Shown here one piece after another: positions 43,591-52,115 of a stretch of 64,000 nt of DNA; positions within the stretch are counted from its first letter, which is position 1; each line of letters starts with the position of its first letter. The notes under the pieces were generated by a model. The model was not told the origin of the DNA. It was given only the letters and a program-made list of their open reading frames with translations, and made no database searches. Origin of the DNA: G963666705 sp963666705 (GTDB lineage: Bacteria > Pseudomonadota > Alphaproteobacteria > CADEGL01). The stretch covers positions 248,001 through 312,000 of the forward strand of contig CAXXKO010000029.1 in assembly GCA_963666705.2 (NCBI GenBank). Direction: 5' to 3'. A program made the translations under genes and the position numbers.

Positions 43591-44982
43591 ATGTCCAAGA
43601 GCAGCGGCAAGGGCACTGTCCAACCCTGCGATCTGATGGTGCGCAACGCCTATGTGCTGACCATGGACCGGCGGCGGCGCAAATACACGAGCGGCGCCAT
43701 CGCCATCCAGGGCCGGGACATCGTGGCCGTCGGCCCGGACGCCCAGATCGCCCGCCGCTACCGCCCGCGCCGGGTGCTCGACGCCGGTGGCGCGCTGGTC
43801 CATCCCGGCATCATCGATATGCACACCCACATCTCCTACCACATGGTGAGCAAGCTGATCGCCGAGGAGGCCGTGGACACCGACGATGCCGGACCCTGGG
43901 TGGCCAAGCAATACACCAGTCTGATCAACACGATCGACAGCGGCGAGATGGAGTACGCCAACTCACTGCTGTGCGGCCTCGACATGCTGACCGCCGGCGT
44001 GACCATGGCGATCGATCCAGGCACCGCCTTCGAGACCAGCGCGGTGGCCGCGGCCCTCGAGAATCTGGGCATGCGCGGCTCCCTCGCCGATCCCTGGATC
44101 ATCGACGCGCACGGGCCCCAGCTCGCGAACATCAAGGGCGTGACCGTCAGCCGGCGGAAGGCGCTCGCCCGGCTCGGCCGGGAGCTCGAGCGCAACAAGG
44201 ATCCCGACGCGCTTGTCCGCGGCCATGTCTCCGTCTACGGCATGGGCGACAACTCGGATGAGCTGATCCTGGCGGCGAAGGCCCGCGCCGACGAGGGTGG
44301 CGTGATGTTCAACATGCACCAGTCCCAGAGCGTCGACGACGCCGAGTTCGACGACGCCCGCTTCGGCAAGCACCCGCTGGTCCATTTCCGCGACATCGGC
44401 CTGCTCGACGAGGGCTGCGTGTTCGTGCACATGAACGTGCTGCGCCCCGACGAGCTCAAGCCGGTGGTCGATTCCGGCATGTCGATCGTCTGGAGCCCGA
44501 CCAACACCTGGTACTACGGCACCCGCGCGCAGTCCCCCAACAGCCTGCCCAAGCTGGCCAAGCGCGGCGTCAACCTCACCATCGGCACCGACGTCAGCAA
44601 GGCCGCCGCCTTCGGCGACCAGCTCTACACCGCCTACCTCCTAGCCCGGGACCAGGGCGACTACCTGTCGCCCGAGCAGATCCTGGCCATGATGACCATC
44701 AACGCCGCCAAGGCCCTGCGCCTCGAGGACCGATTGGGGAGTATCGAGGCGGGCAAGCGGGCGGATATCGTCATTCGCAACGACGCCACGCCCGAGGCCT
44801 GGCCGCGCATCAACATGGAGCGCCAGCAGCTCCTGCTCGCCCGTTCCCGCTCGGTGGACACGGTGATCGTGGATGGCCGCGTGGTGCTGCGCGGCGGCCG
44901 CCACACCCTCCTCGACGAGGCGGTGGTGTACCGGCTGGCCCAGGAGACCGCGGAGCTGATGGTCGCGCGCGCCCGCGGCTAG
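43591..44982 (+). CDS. Amidohydrolase-family metal hydrolase (deaminase/chlorohydrolase-like)
   Basis: This 463-residue enzyme is of the amidohydrolase superfamily, similar in layout to the TrzA/AtzA and SAH-deaminase group. Metal ligands are H78 and H80 in GIIDMHTHIS, a later His in VMFNMHQSQS or VFVHMNVL, and the Asp in LTIGTDVSKAAAFGDQ. The C-terminal beta-sandwich reads LGSIEAGKRADIVIR. GGGAGGAG lies before the ATG. It is the second gene of a pair with the M24 protein. The stop TAG (44980-44982) lies in the CTAG end of a family I repeat. Confidence 0.88.
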   Translation: MSKSSGKGTVQPCDLMVRNAYVLTMDRRRRKYTSGAIAIQGRDIVAVGPDAQIARRYRPRRVLDAGGALVHPGIIDMHTHISYHMVSKLIAEEAVDTDDAGPWVAKQYTSLINTIDSGEMEYANSLLCGLDMLTAGVTMAIDPGTAFETSAVAAALENLGMRGSLADPWIIDAHGPQLANIKGVTVSRRKALARLGRELERNKDPDALVRGHVSVYGMGDNSDELILAAKARADEGGVMFNMHQSQSVDDAEFDDARFGKHPLVHFRDIGLLDEGCVFVHMNVLRPDELKPVVDSGMSIVWSPTNTWYYGTRAQSPNSLPKLAKRGVNLTIGTDVSKAAAFGDQLYTAYLLARDQGDYLSPEQILAMMTINAAKALRLEDRLGSIEAGKRADIVIRNDATPEAWPRINMERQQLLLARSRSVDTVIVDGRVVLRGGRHTLLDEAVVYRLAQETAELMVARARG

Positions 44983-45130
44983 AGCGGTTCCGCTTTGATC
45001 GGACCCACTCTAGCCCATTTTGTCGCTCGCGGCAGCGGACCAAGAGTTCCGCGCCGGCGCGGGCGCGCCGGGCGACCGGCGGGCCGCCTTGCGGCCTGGA
45101 ACGATTCCAGTCGAACTGGAAGCGCTCTAG
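44979..45130. repeat. CTAG-ended palindromic repeat, family I, copy 2 (152 bp)
   Basis: The unit runs from ctagagcggttccgctttga to ggaagcgctctag, opposite in orientation to copy 1 at 38993. It shares gtcgctcgcggcagcggacc and ccggcgggccgccttgcggc with copy 3. The left CTAG gives the stop codon of the amidohydrolase gene, and the right end is 14 bases from the stop of a convergent permease gene, so it may also serve as terminator. Confidence 0.9.
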
Positions 45131-45143
45131 TGTCCCTTACGGC

Positions 45144-45806
45144 CTACTGCTGAGCCTGGTTGAGCTTCCTCTCCCGTATGCGGGCGAACAAGCTCAGCGG
45201 GAAGATGATGATGAAGTAGAAGACACCCGCCACGGTGAAGATCTCGAGGTAGCGAAACGTCTCGCCGCCAAGCACCGAGGCGCGGAAGGCGAGCTCGGCG
45301 ATCCCGATCGCCGACACGAGACTCGAGACCTTGACGAGGTCGCAGACGAAGTTCACGAATGGCGGCGTCATCATGCGCGCCGCCTGGGGGGCGATCACGA
45401 CGGCGAAGGTCCAGAACCGGGGAATGCCGACCGAGTCCGCGGCCTCGTACTGCCCGCGCGGCACCGCCTCCACGCCGGCGCGGAAGATTTCGGCGAGAAA
45501 CGCACCGGAGTAGAGTGTGAGAGCCGTGATACCGGCCCCCATCGCCGTGATCCTGAAATCGAAGATCAGGGGGGCGGCGGAATAGATCCAGAAGATGGGC
45601 ACGAGCTCGGGGAGCGAGCGAAAGACGTCGATGATCGTGATCGAGATGCGGAAAAACATGCCGCGCCGGCGCATCTTGCCGTAGCAAAGAACCAGTCCCA
45701 GGACCGAGCCGAGCGCGAGGGACGCGGCGCACAGGTACACCGTCATCACGGCGCCGTCCGCGAGCAGCTGCCAGTTTTTCTCGATGACGAAGAGGTTGAA
45801 TTCCAT
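45144..45806 (-). CDS. Amino-acid-type ABC transporter permease
   Basis: This 220-residue inner-membrane permease is of the HisM/GlnP type. It has five hydrophobic segments and the EAA loop LAEIFRAGVEAVPRGQYEAADSVGIPRFWTFAVVIAPQA, which docks on the ATPase. The N-terminal segment NLFVIEKNWQLLADGAVMTVYL is typical of the family. It lies 9 bases after the other permease, so the two probably form a heterodimeric pore. The ATPase partner is at 41453-42196. Confidence 0.92.
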   Translation of the reverse strand: MEFNLFVIEKNWQLLADGAVMTVYLCAASLALGSVLGLVLCYGKMRRRGMFFRISITIIDVFRSLPELVPIFWIYSAAPLIFDFRITAMGAGITALTLYSGAFLAEIFRAGVEAVPRGQYEAADSVGIPRFWTFAVVIAPQAARMMTPPFVNFVCDLVKVSSLVSAIGIAELAFRASVLGGETFRYLEIFTVAGVFYFIIIFPLSLFARIRERKLNQAQQ

Positions 45807-45815
45807 GCGGTTGCC

Positions 45816-46628
45816 TCACCGCTCCGAGCGCTTCAGGAGGTTTTCGAGCCTATATGTCGCACTGCTGAAGACGGAGCCGAGAAGGAGGAAGATGACCCCG
45901 ACCGCCGTCAGAACCTCGATCTGCTTGAAGGTGAAATTGGCGATGGTGTTGGAAATCGTCATCAGCTCGCCCACCGCCAGAAGCGACAGCACGGTCGTCG
46001 CCTTGAAGAAGCTGATGGCGGTGTTCGCGAGCGGTGGAATCATGATCTTCATGGCCTGGGGCAGGATGATCGTCAGCCAGCGCGTCGCACCGGGCAGGCC
46101 GAGCGAGTAGGCCGCCTCCCATTGACCCTTGGGCACCGCATTGATACCGCCGCGCGCGATCTCGGTCAGATAGGCGCTCGCTTGCAGGGACAACGCGATC
46201 ACCCCGCTCACGAACACGGTGGTGGGTATCCCGGTCACGACGGGAAGCGCGAAATGCACCCAGAACAGCTGCACGAGCAGCGGCGTGTTGCGCCACAGCT
46301 CGACATGGGCGGTGATGAGCCAGCGCCAGGGTGCGATCCGCCAGGGTAGCCACAAGAGCCGGAACGGTGGGATCTGATAGGTGATCGCCATGAGGACGCC
46401 GGTGACATAGCCGATCACCATCGTGATCCCCGTCAGCAGCAACGTGATGCCGAGCCCTTCGAGAAGGGGAATGCGATAGGTGTAGACGATGCCGAAGTCG
46501 AGGTAGGAGAGAAACTCCCACTTGACCGTGCGGTATAACAGCACGCCGATGCCGATGAGGACGCCGAACCCGACCGTGCGCTCGAACGCCGCCGACCGTA
46601 GCACCCGCCGGGTGGTCCTGCTCATCAT
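45816..46628 (-). CDS. Amino-acid-type ABC transporter permease
   Basis: This 270-residue permease has an N-terminal membrane anchor (FGVLIGIGVLLYRTVKW) before the standard five-segment core. The EAA loop reads LTEIARGGINAVPKGQWEAAYSLGLPGATRWLTIILPQA. RNTPLLVQLFWVHFALP is typical of polar amino-acid permeases. It is the second gene after the binding protein (168-base gap) and precedes the other permease. The local frame is intact. Confidence 0.92.
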   Translation of the reverse strand: MMSRTTRRVLRSAAFERTVGFGVLIGIGVLLYRTVKWEFLSYLDFGIVYTYRIPLLEGLGITLLLTGITMVIGYVTGVLMAITYQIPPFRLLWLPWRIAPWRWLITAHVELWRNTPLLVQLFWVHFALPVVTGIPTTVFVSGVIALSLQASAYLTEIARGGINAVPKGQWEAAYSLGLPGATRWLTIILPQAMKIMIPPLANTAISFFKATTVLSLLAVGELMTISNTIANFTFKQIEVLTAVGVIFLLLGSVFSSATYRLENLLKRSER

Positions 46629-46796
46629 GCCCGATCGGCCCGCGGGTACCAGCTTGCGGGTCCGGGCGGCGCCGCGCCCGGACCCCTGACGCGAAGCAGG
46701 GGCTCCGGGGCGCGGGCCACTAGGGACTGCGGAGGGAACGAAGCCGCGGCCCGCCCCTCTCTATGGCTCAATGCCCAAGTCTAGGTTGCCTGGGGA

Positions 46797-47624
46797 CTAC
46801 CGCCAGTCCCCCCTGACGTAAGTCGTGCCGAACCACTGCTTCCACAGCGCGGCGGACTTGCCGGACTCGATGTAACGGGTGAGCCAGATATTGACCAGCT
46901 CGCGGAAGTGATACTCGCCGAGGTTGACGGCCCAGGCGACGGCCACATAGTCCTCGGGCTCGTCACCGATGAGGCGCGCGTTGAACTGCGGGTTCTCCTT
47001 CAGCAGCTTGTCGCCCTTGGTGGTGGTGGACCAATAGGCATCGGCACGCCCGTTGGCGATCTCGGCGAGGAGAATCGCGTCTGTGTCGGAGACGAAGGCC
47101 TTGACTTCCGCCTGCTTGAAAAAGCGCCTTGCGAACTCCAGCGTCGCGGTGCCCGCCTTGCCGATGACCAGCTTGCCCGGCAGGTCCAGTTCGGCATAGG
47201 AGTTGTAGCCCGAATCATTGCTCACGATCGCGGTGCTGTGGGCGTATGCGAACGGGATGGTAAAGAGAATCGCCTTGGCCCGCGTGACGGTGGCGAACAG
47301 GCCACCGCCGCCGATGTCGCACTCGCCATTCTTGACGCTCGTGACGATGGTCTTCCAGGTCGAATCGACATCGACGAGCTCGACTTCGAGCTCCGCGGCC
47401 AGGTCCGCCGCAAGGTCGCGCGTGAATCCGAGCCACTTTCCGGTCGCGGGATCGCGGTAGGTCCACGGGTTGTCCTCGGCGTGGCACACGCGAAGCTCTC
47501 CCCGGGCCTCGATCTTCGAGATCAGGTCGTCCGCGGCAGCGGCCGGGTTGGAAATGCCCAGCACCGCGGCGAGCGCGGCGCTGGCGGCGAACGTCGTGAA
47601 CGATCTTGCGGATCGAATGATCAT
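46797..47624 (-). CDS. Periplasmic solute-binding protein of the amino-acid ABC transporter
   Basis: This 275-residue family 3 binding protein starts at MIIRSARSFTTFAASAALAA, with gaggggg upstream, and has a signal peptide cleaved near AAAADDL. The pattern GELRVCHAEDNPWTYRDPATGKWLGFTRDLAADLA followed by KNGECDIGGGGLFATVTRAK is typical, and the ligand-binding ring continues with NGRADAYWS. The ligand is an amino acid or amine-like compound, probably processed by the nearby M24 and amidohydrolase enzymes. The longer frame to 47747 lacks a signal at its start. Confidence 0.92.
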   Translation of the reverse strand: MIIRSARSFTTFAASAALAAVLGISNPAAAADDLISKIEARGELRVCHAEDNPWTYRDPATGKWLGFTRDLAADLAAELEVELVDVDSTWKTIVTSVKNGECDIGGGGLFATVTRAKAILFTIPFAYAHSTAIVSNDSGYNSYAELDLPGKLVIGKAGTATLEFARRFFKQAEVKAFVSDTDAILLAEIANGRADAYWSTTTKGDKLLKENPQFNARLIGDEPEDYVAVAWAVNLGEYHFRELVNIWLTRYIESGKSAALWKQWFGTTYVRGDWR

Positions 47625-47796
47625 GTGTGTCCCCCTCGACAAGATGGGTGGGCGGCGACGTGAATTCGTCCCGTGGCCGGCCATTGAAACGTTTATCAAA
47701 GCACTCCCTATCGCGAGAAGTCTCGTACGAAACCAGGGGCGAGTCAACGCGCGGGGACCGGTGGAATGTCGATCGGAAATCGAGGCGGTGCGCGGC

Positions 47797-48750
47797 TCAG
47801 CCCACGGCCATGACTTCGCGGGCGAAGGTCCCGATCATGTCGAGGGTGCTGTCCAGGTCCTCCGCCCAGCAGCGGAGATTGATGGCGGTGGCGCCCGCTT
47901 CCTGGTAATCGGCGACTTTTCGCCGCAGCGCGCCCACCGATCCGGCCAGCTCGAAGTCCCGGCCCCGGCCCAACCGCGCCTGGGCCAGTCCATCTTCGCC
48001 GAGATACATCGGGGTGGCGGGCCGGACCTCGAAGCCAGTGTCCTGGCGGCCAAATTCACGCGCCTTCCGCCGAATGACTTCGATGCCCGATGCCACGAGC
48101 TCGGGCGGCCCCTCGGGTATCCAGCCATCGCACCACTTGGCGACGCGCGAGAGGGCAGGCACATACAGCTCGAGCTCGGCGCCATGTCTCCTGATGCCAC
48201 CCCCCAGCATCATGGGTATGGGGGCGGTGATGGGGAAATAGGAGGCGGAACGAAACGAAATCGTCTCGCCCCTGTAGCTCGCGCGGCCGCCAGGAAAGAT
48301 CGTGCGCAGCACATCGAGATACTCGTCGGTCAGGGCACCCTTGGTGTCGTAGGGAATTCCCATGACCTGGAAGTCGGCGGGATAGTCGCCGATGCCGAAA
48401 CCCAGAACGAGCCTCCCACCTGAAAGGGCCTGGACCGTCAGTGCCTGGCGTGCCAGCACCCTGGGGTCTCTCAAGGGCAGAACGACGATCGCCGTCCCCA
48501 GCCTGACCCGTTTCGTGAACCCGGCAACATAAGAAAGGGTCGAGATGGATTCGTAGAAATTGGGCTGGCGGACAGGCTCGTCTTCAATAAGCCCCGACGC
48601 GCGATGACCGAGCCAGTCCAGGTCGTAGGTGATGTGATCGTGCACCCACACCGATTCGTATCCGAGCTTTTCGGCCTCCATCGCGACCCGGCGAATGGCC
48701 TCGACGCCGGCCAAAGGGCCGGAGTGGGGCAGCGAGATACCGAATTTCAT
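47797..48750 (-). CDS. LLM-class flavin- or F420-dependent oxidoreductase
   Basis: This 317-residue TIM-barrel protein is of the bacterial luciferase-like family: MKFGISLPHSGPLAGVEAIRRVA at the start, ESVWVHDHITYD, LGTAIVVLPLRDPRVLARQALTVQALSGGRLVLGFGIGD in the middle, and SRVAKWCDGWIPEGP later. Such enzymes use reduced FMN or F420 and oxygen or a second substrate. It is the last gene of a minus-strand run with formate dehydrogenase (19-base gap to the gene before), although a direct link to formate is not evident. Confidence 0.88.
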   Translation of the reverse strand: MKFGISLPHSGPLAGVEAIRRVAMEAEKLGYESVWVHDHITYDLDWLGHRASGLIEDEPVRQPNFYESISTLSYVAGFTKRVRLGTAIVVLPLRDPRVLARQALTVQALSGGRLVLGFGIGDYPADFQVMGIPYDTKGALTDEYLDVLRTIFPGGRASYRGETISFRSASYFPITAPIPMMLGGGIRRHGAELELYVPALSRVAKWCDGWIPEGPPELVASGIEVIRRKAREFGRQDTGFEVRPATPMYLGEDGLAQARLGRGRDFELAGSVGALRRKVADYQEAGATAINLRCWAEDLDSTLDMIGTFAREVMAVG

Positions 48751-48769
48751 GTGCTGTTATCCAGCGGGC

Positions 48770-49315
48770 CTATTCGGGCACTGGTGGGCAGCGGTGGTGG
48801 GTTTCCGTCGAGCCGTCGGGTTGGTGCCAGGTGAAGCGGTCGGGCGCGATGGTGGCCGCGAGGGTGGTGCCGTAGGCCTTCTCGAAGGCGGGCGAGGCGG
48901 GCTCGAGCTGATCGAAGCGGAGGCTCAGCTCGGCGCCCTCGTAGGCGAGGACCGTGTACTTCATCCAATGGGTGAGCGCGCCCCCATCGTAGAGCTTGAT
49001 CACGAGGAGATCGGCGTCGGCCTCGTATTCGTTGTAGCTGGCGGCACAATCGCCGGCGGCCGCGCTCGTCCAGCGCCCCGCCACCGGCGGCACGGGCCGC
49101 GCCGCCAGGCGGGCCCGGGCGACTTCGAGATAGCCGCGGGCGAGGGCGTCCTCCCTGATGGCGAGGCCGGCCTCGAGCTTGGCCTCGGCCTCGTGCCAGT
49201 CCGCGGCGCGAAATGCCTGGAAGCCCGCGTAGAAGAGGTCGTCCGCCTCGTCCGCCAGGGCGGCGCCGGAGAGGGCCATGAAACAGGCGAGGAGGGCGGC
49301 GGCAATCAGGCGCAT
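48770..49315 (-). CDS. Small exported protein of unknown function
   Basis: This 181-residue protein has a signal peptide (MRLIAAALLACFMALSGAALA, cleaved before DEADDLFY). A short helical region resembling one TPR unit follows (FYAGFQAFRAADWHEAEAKLEAGLAIREDAL). The rest has two cysteines (CAASYNEYEADAD and HHRCPPVPE) that could form a disulfide. I do not recognise a family. It lies 12 bases after the formate dehydrogenase alpha gene, so it is probably in the same transcript. Confidence 0.7.
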   Translation of the reverse strand: MRLIAAALLACFMALSGAALADEADDLFYAGFQAFRAADWHEAEAKLEAGLAIREDALARGYLEVARARLAARPVPPVAGRWTSAAAGDCAASYNEYEADADLLVIKLYDGGALTHWMKYTVLAYEGAELSLRFDQLEPASPAFEKAYGTTLAATIAPDRFTWHQPDGSTETHHRCPPVPE

Positions 49316-49327
49316 GGCGCGGGTGGC

Positions 49328-52099
49328 TTACTCCGCCGCCTCGGCCGCCGTCTCGGCCTTCTCGACCCGGGCGGCGCAATATTTGTACTCGGGGATCTTG
49401 CCGATCGGGTCGAGGGCCGGGTTGGTGAGCAGGTTGGCCGGCGCCTCGGCGAAGGCGAAGGGGATGAAGATGGCGCCCGCCGGCACGGCGCCGTCGGCGC
49501 GGGCCTTGAGCTCGATGACGCCGCGCCGGGTGGCGACGCGGATGGTCTCGCCCGGTGCTATGCCGAGGCGGTCGAGCTCGGCCGGGGCGAGGGAGGCGAC
49601 GGCCTCGGGCTCGAGCGCGTCGAGGGTCGCGGCGCGGCGGGTCAGCGCCCCCGTGTGCCAGTGCTCGAGCTGGCGCCCTGTGGTCAGCACCATGGGGTAT
49701 TCGGCGTCCGGCACCTCGTCGGGGGGTAGGAGCTGGGCGGGGACGAGCTTGCCCCGGCCGCTCGGCGTGGGAAAGCCGTCGCCGAAGACGATCTCGTGAC
49801 CCGGCTGGTCCGGGGCCGGGCAGGGGTAGGTCACCGTGCCCTCGCGCTCGAGCCGCTCCCAGGTGATGTTGGCGAGCGAGGGCATGGCCCGCTCCATCTC
49901 CGCGAAGACTTCGCGCGGGTGGGTATAGGCCCAGTCGAGGCCCATGCGCCGGGCGATCTCCTGGGTGATCCACCAGTCCTGGCGCGCGTCGCCCGGGAGC
50001 GGCAGGGCGGCGCGGCCCATCTGGACCTGGCGGTTGGTGTTGGTGACGGTGCCGTCCTTCTCGGGCCAGGCCGAGGCGGGGAGGACCACGTCGGCATAGT
50101 TCGCCGTCTCGGTCAGGAACAAGTCCTGCACCACCAGGTGCTCGAGCTTGGCGAGGGCCTCGCGCGCATGCCCGGCATCGGGGTCCGACATGGCCGGGTT
50201 CTCGCCCATGATGTACATGCCCTTGATGGTGCCGGCATGGACGGCGTCCATGATCTCGACCACGGTGAGGCCGGGCTCGGGGTCGAGCTCGGCGCCCCAC
50301 AGCGCCTCGAAGTGGGCGCGCGCCTCGTCGTCGCCGGTGCGCTTGTAGTCGGGGAAGACGAGCGGGATGAGGCCCGCGTCCGATGCGCCCTGGACGTTGT
50401 TCTGGCCGCGCAGGGGATGGAGGCCGGTGCCGTCGCGCCCCACATGCCCGCACATGAGCGCGAGCGAGATGAGGCAGCGCGCGTTGTCCGTGCCGTGGGT
50501 GTGCTGGGAGATGCCCATGCCCCAGAAGATCATGGCCGTGCGCGCGGTCGCGTAGGCGCGGGCGACGGCGCGCACGGAGTCCGCTTCGATACCGCTGGTC
50601 GGCGCCATCGCCTCCGGGCTGAAGCCGGCGAGATGCGCGCGCAGGACTTCGAACCCCTCGGTATGGGCGGCGATGTACTGGCGGTCGAACAATCCCTCCT
50701 CGACGATCACGTGCATGATCGAGTTGAGCAGCGCCACGTCGGTGCCGGGCCTGAACTGGAGCATGTGGTCGGCGTGGCGCGCGAGCGCCTGACCGCGTGG
50801 GTCCATGACCACGAGGGTGGTGCCGCGCTTGACCGCCTGCTTGAAGAAGGTGGCGGCAACGGGGTGGTTCTCGGTTGGGTTGGCGCCGATGACGATGACG
50901 AGGTCGGCGTTCTTCACCTGGTTGAAGGTGGCCGTGACCGCGCCCGAGCCGATGGTCTCCATGAGCGCCGCCACCGAGGAGGCATGACAGAGGCGGGTGC
51001 AGTGGTCGACATTGTTGTTGCGGAAGCCGGTGCGCACCAGCTTCTGGAACAGGTACGCCTCCTCGTTCGAGCATTTGGCGGAGCCGAAGCCGGCGAGGGA
51101 GCGGTCGCCGTCGCGGTCACGGATGCGCCTCAGGCCCCGGGCGGCCACGTCGAGCGCCTCGTCCCAGCTCGCCTCGCGGAAATGGGTCCAGGGGTTGCCG
51201 GGATCGATGTCGGGCTCGACACCCTTGGGCGCGTCATCGCGCCGGATCATGGGCTTCGTCAGGCGGTCGGCGTGGGTGATGTAATCGAAGCCGAAGCGGC
51301 CCTTGACGCAGAGCCGGCTCTGGTTGGCGGGCCCCGGCGCGCCGTCGACCCAGCGCAGGCGGTCGTCGCGGACGTGGTAGCGAATGCGGCAGCCCACCCC
51401 ACAATAGGGGCAGACGCTCTCGACCGCGCGGTCGGTGACCACGTCGCCCACGCCGGCTTCGTCGAGGAGGCCCGCGGGCATCAGCGCGCCCGTGGGGCAG
51501 GCCTGCACGCATTCGCCGCAGGCGACGCAGGTGCTCGTCCCCATGGGGTCGTCGAAATCGAAGGTGATGCGGGCACCGGCGCCGCGGTAGGCCATGCCGA
51601 TCACGTCGTTGACCTGGACCTCGCGGCAGGCGCGGACGCAGAGGTTGCAATGGATGCAGGCATCGAGGTTGACGGCCATGGCGGGGTGGCTCGCGTCGGG
51701 TGCGGGCGCGACCCGGCCGGGGAAGCGGCTCGCGGCCACGCCCATGCTGTCGGCCCAGCGCCAGAACTTGGAGTCCGGGTGATGGGCCGTCGCGCGCGCC
51801 GGCTGGTCGGCCAGCAGCAGCTCCATCACCATGTCGCGCGCGGTGGTGGCGCGCTCCGAGGCAGTCCTGACCACCATGCCCGCCGTAGGCGCGCGGATGC
51901 AGGAGGCGGCGAGCAGGCGCTCGCCCTCGACCTCCACCATGCAGGTGCGGCAGTTGCCGTCGGCGCGGTAGCCCGGCTCGGGCGCATAGCACAGGTGCGG
52001 GATGTCGGTGCCTTCGCGCGCGGCCACCTGCCAGATCGTCTCGCCCGGGCCGGCCTCGACCGCGCGGCCGTCCAGGGTGAACTCGATCGTCTCGCTCAT
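49328..52099 (-). CDS. fdsA: Formate dehydrogenase alpha subunit (molybdopterin enzyme)
   Basis: This 923-residue protein oxidises formate to carbon dioxide. The N-terminal 2Fe-2S domain has CYAPEPGYRADGNCRTC. Next come the ferredoxin-type clusters CIHCNLCVRAC and CVACGECVQAC, then the 4Fe-4S of the molybdopterin domain CPYCGVGC. C371 in CTRLCHASSVA is the position of the Mo-ligating Cys/Sec of formate dehydrogenases, followed by the conserved His. The C-terminal dinucleotide-binding domain reads LTTGRQLEHWHTGALTRR. It is 16 bases after the fused FdsG/FdsB gene. The NAD-linked, soluble form is inferred from that partner. Confidence 0.93.
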   Translation of the reverse strand: MSETIEFTLDGRAVEAGPGETIWQVAAREGTDIPHLCYAPEPGYRADGNCRTCMVEVEGERLLAASCIRAPTAGMVVRTASERATTARDMVMELLLADQPARATAHHPDSKFWRWADSMGVAASRFPGRVAPAPDASHPAMAVNLDACIHCNLCVRACREVQVNDVIGMAYRGAGARITFDFDDPMGTSTCVACGECVQACPTGALMPAGLLDEAGVGDVVTDRAVESVCPYCGVGCRIRYHVRDDRLRWVDGAPGPANQSRLCVKGRFGFDYITHADRLTKPMIRRDDAPKGVEPDIDPGNPWTHFREASWDEALDVAARGLRRIRDRDGDRSLAGFGSAKCSNEEAYLFQKLVRTGFRNNNVDHCTRLCHASSVAALMETIGSGAVTATFNQVKNADLVIVIGANPTENHPVAATFFKQAVKRGTTLVVMDPRGQALARHADHMLQFRPGTDVALLNSIMHVIVEEGLFDRQYIAAHTEGFEVLRAHLAGFSPEAMAPTSGIEADSVRAVARAYATARTAMIFWGMGISQHTHGTDNARCLISLALMCGHVGRDGTGLHPLRGQNNVQGASDAGLIPLVFPDYKRTGDDEARAHFEALWGAELDPEPGLTVVEIMDAVHAGTIKGMYIMGENPAMSDPDAGHAREALAKLEHLVVQDLFLTETANYADVVLPASAWPEKDGTVTNTNRQVQMGRAALPLPGDARQDWWITQEIARRMGLDWAYTHPREVFAEMERAMPSLANITWERLEREGTVTYPCPAPDQPGHEIVFGDGFPTPSGRGKLVPAQLLPPDEVPDAEYPMVLTTGRQLEHWHTGALTRRAATLDALEPEAVASLAPAELDRLGIAPGETIRVATRRGVIELKARADGAVPAGAIFIPFAFAEAPANLLTNPALDPIGKIPEYKYCAARVEKAETAAEAAE

Positions 52100-52115
52100 G
52101 TTCGGGATCCCCGGT

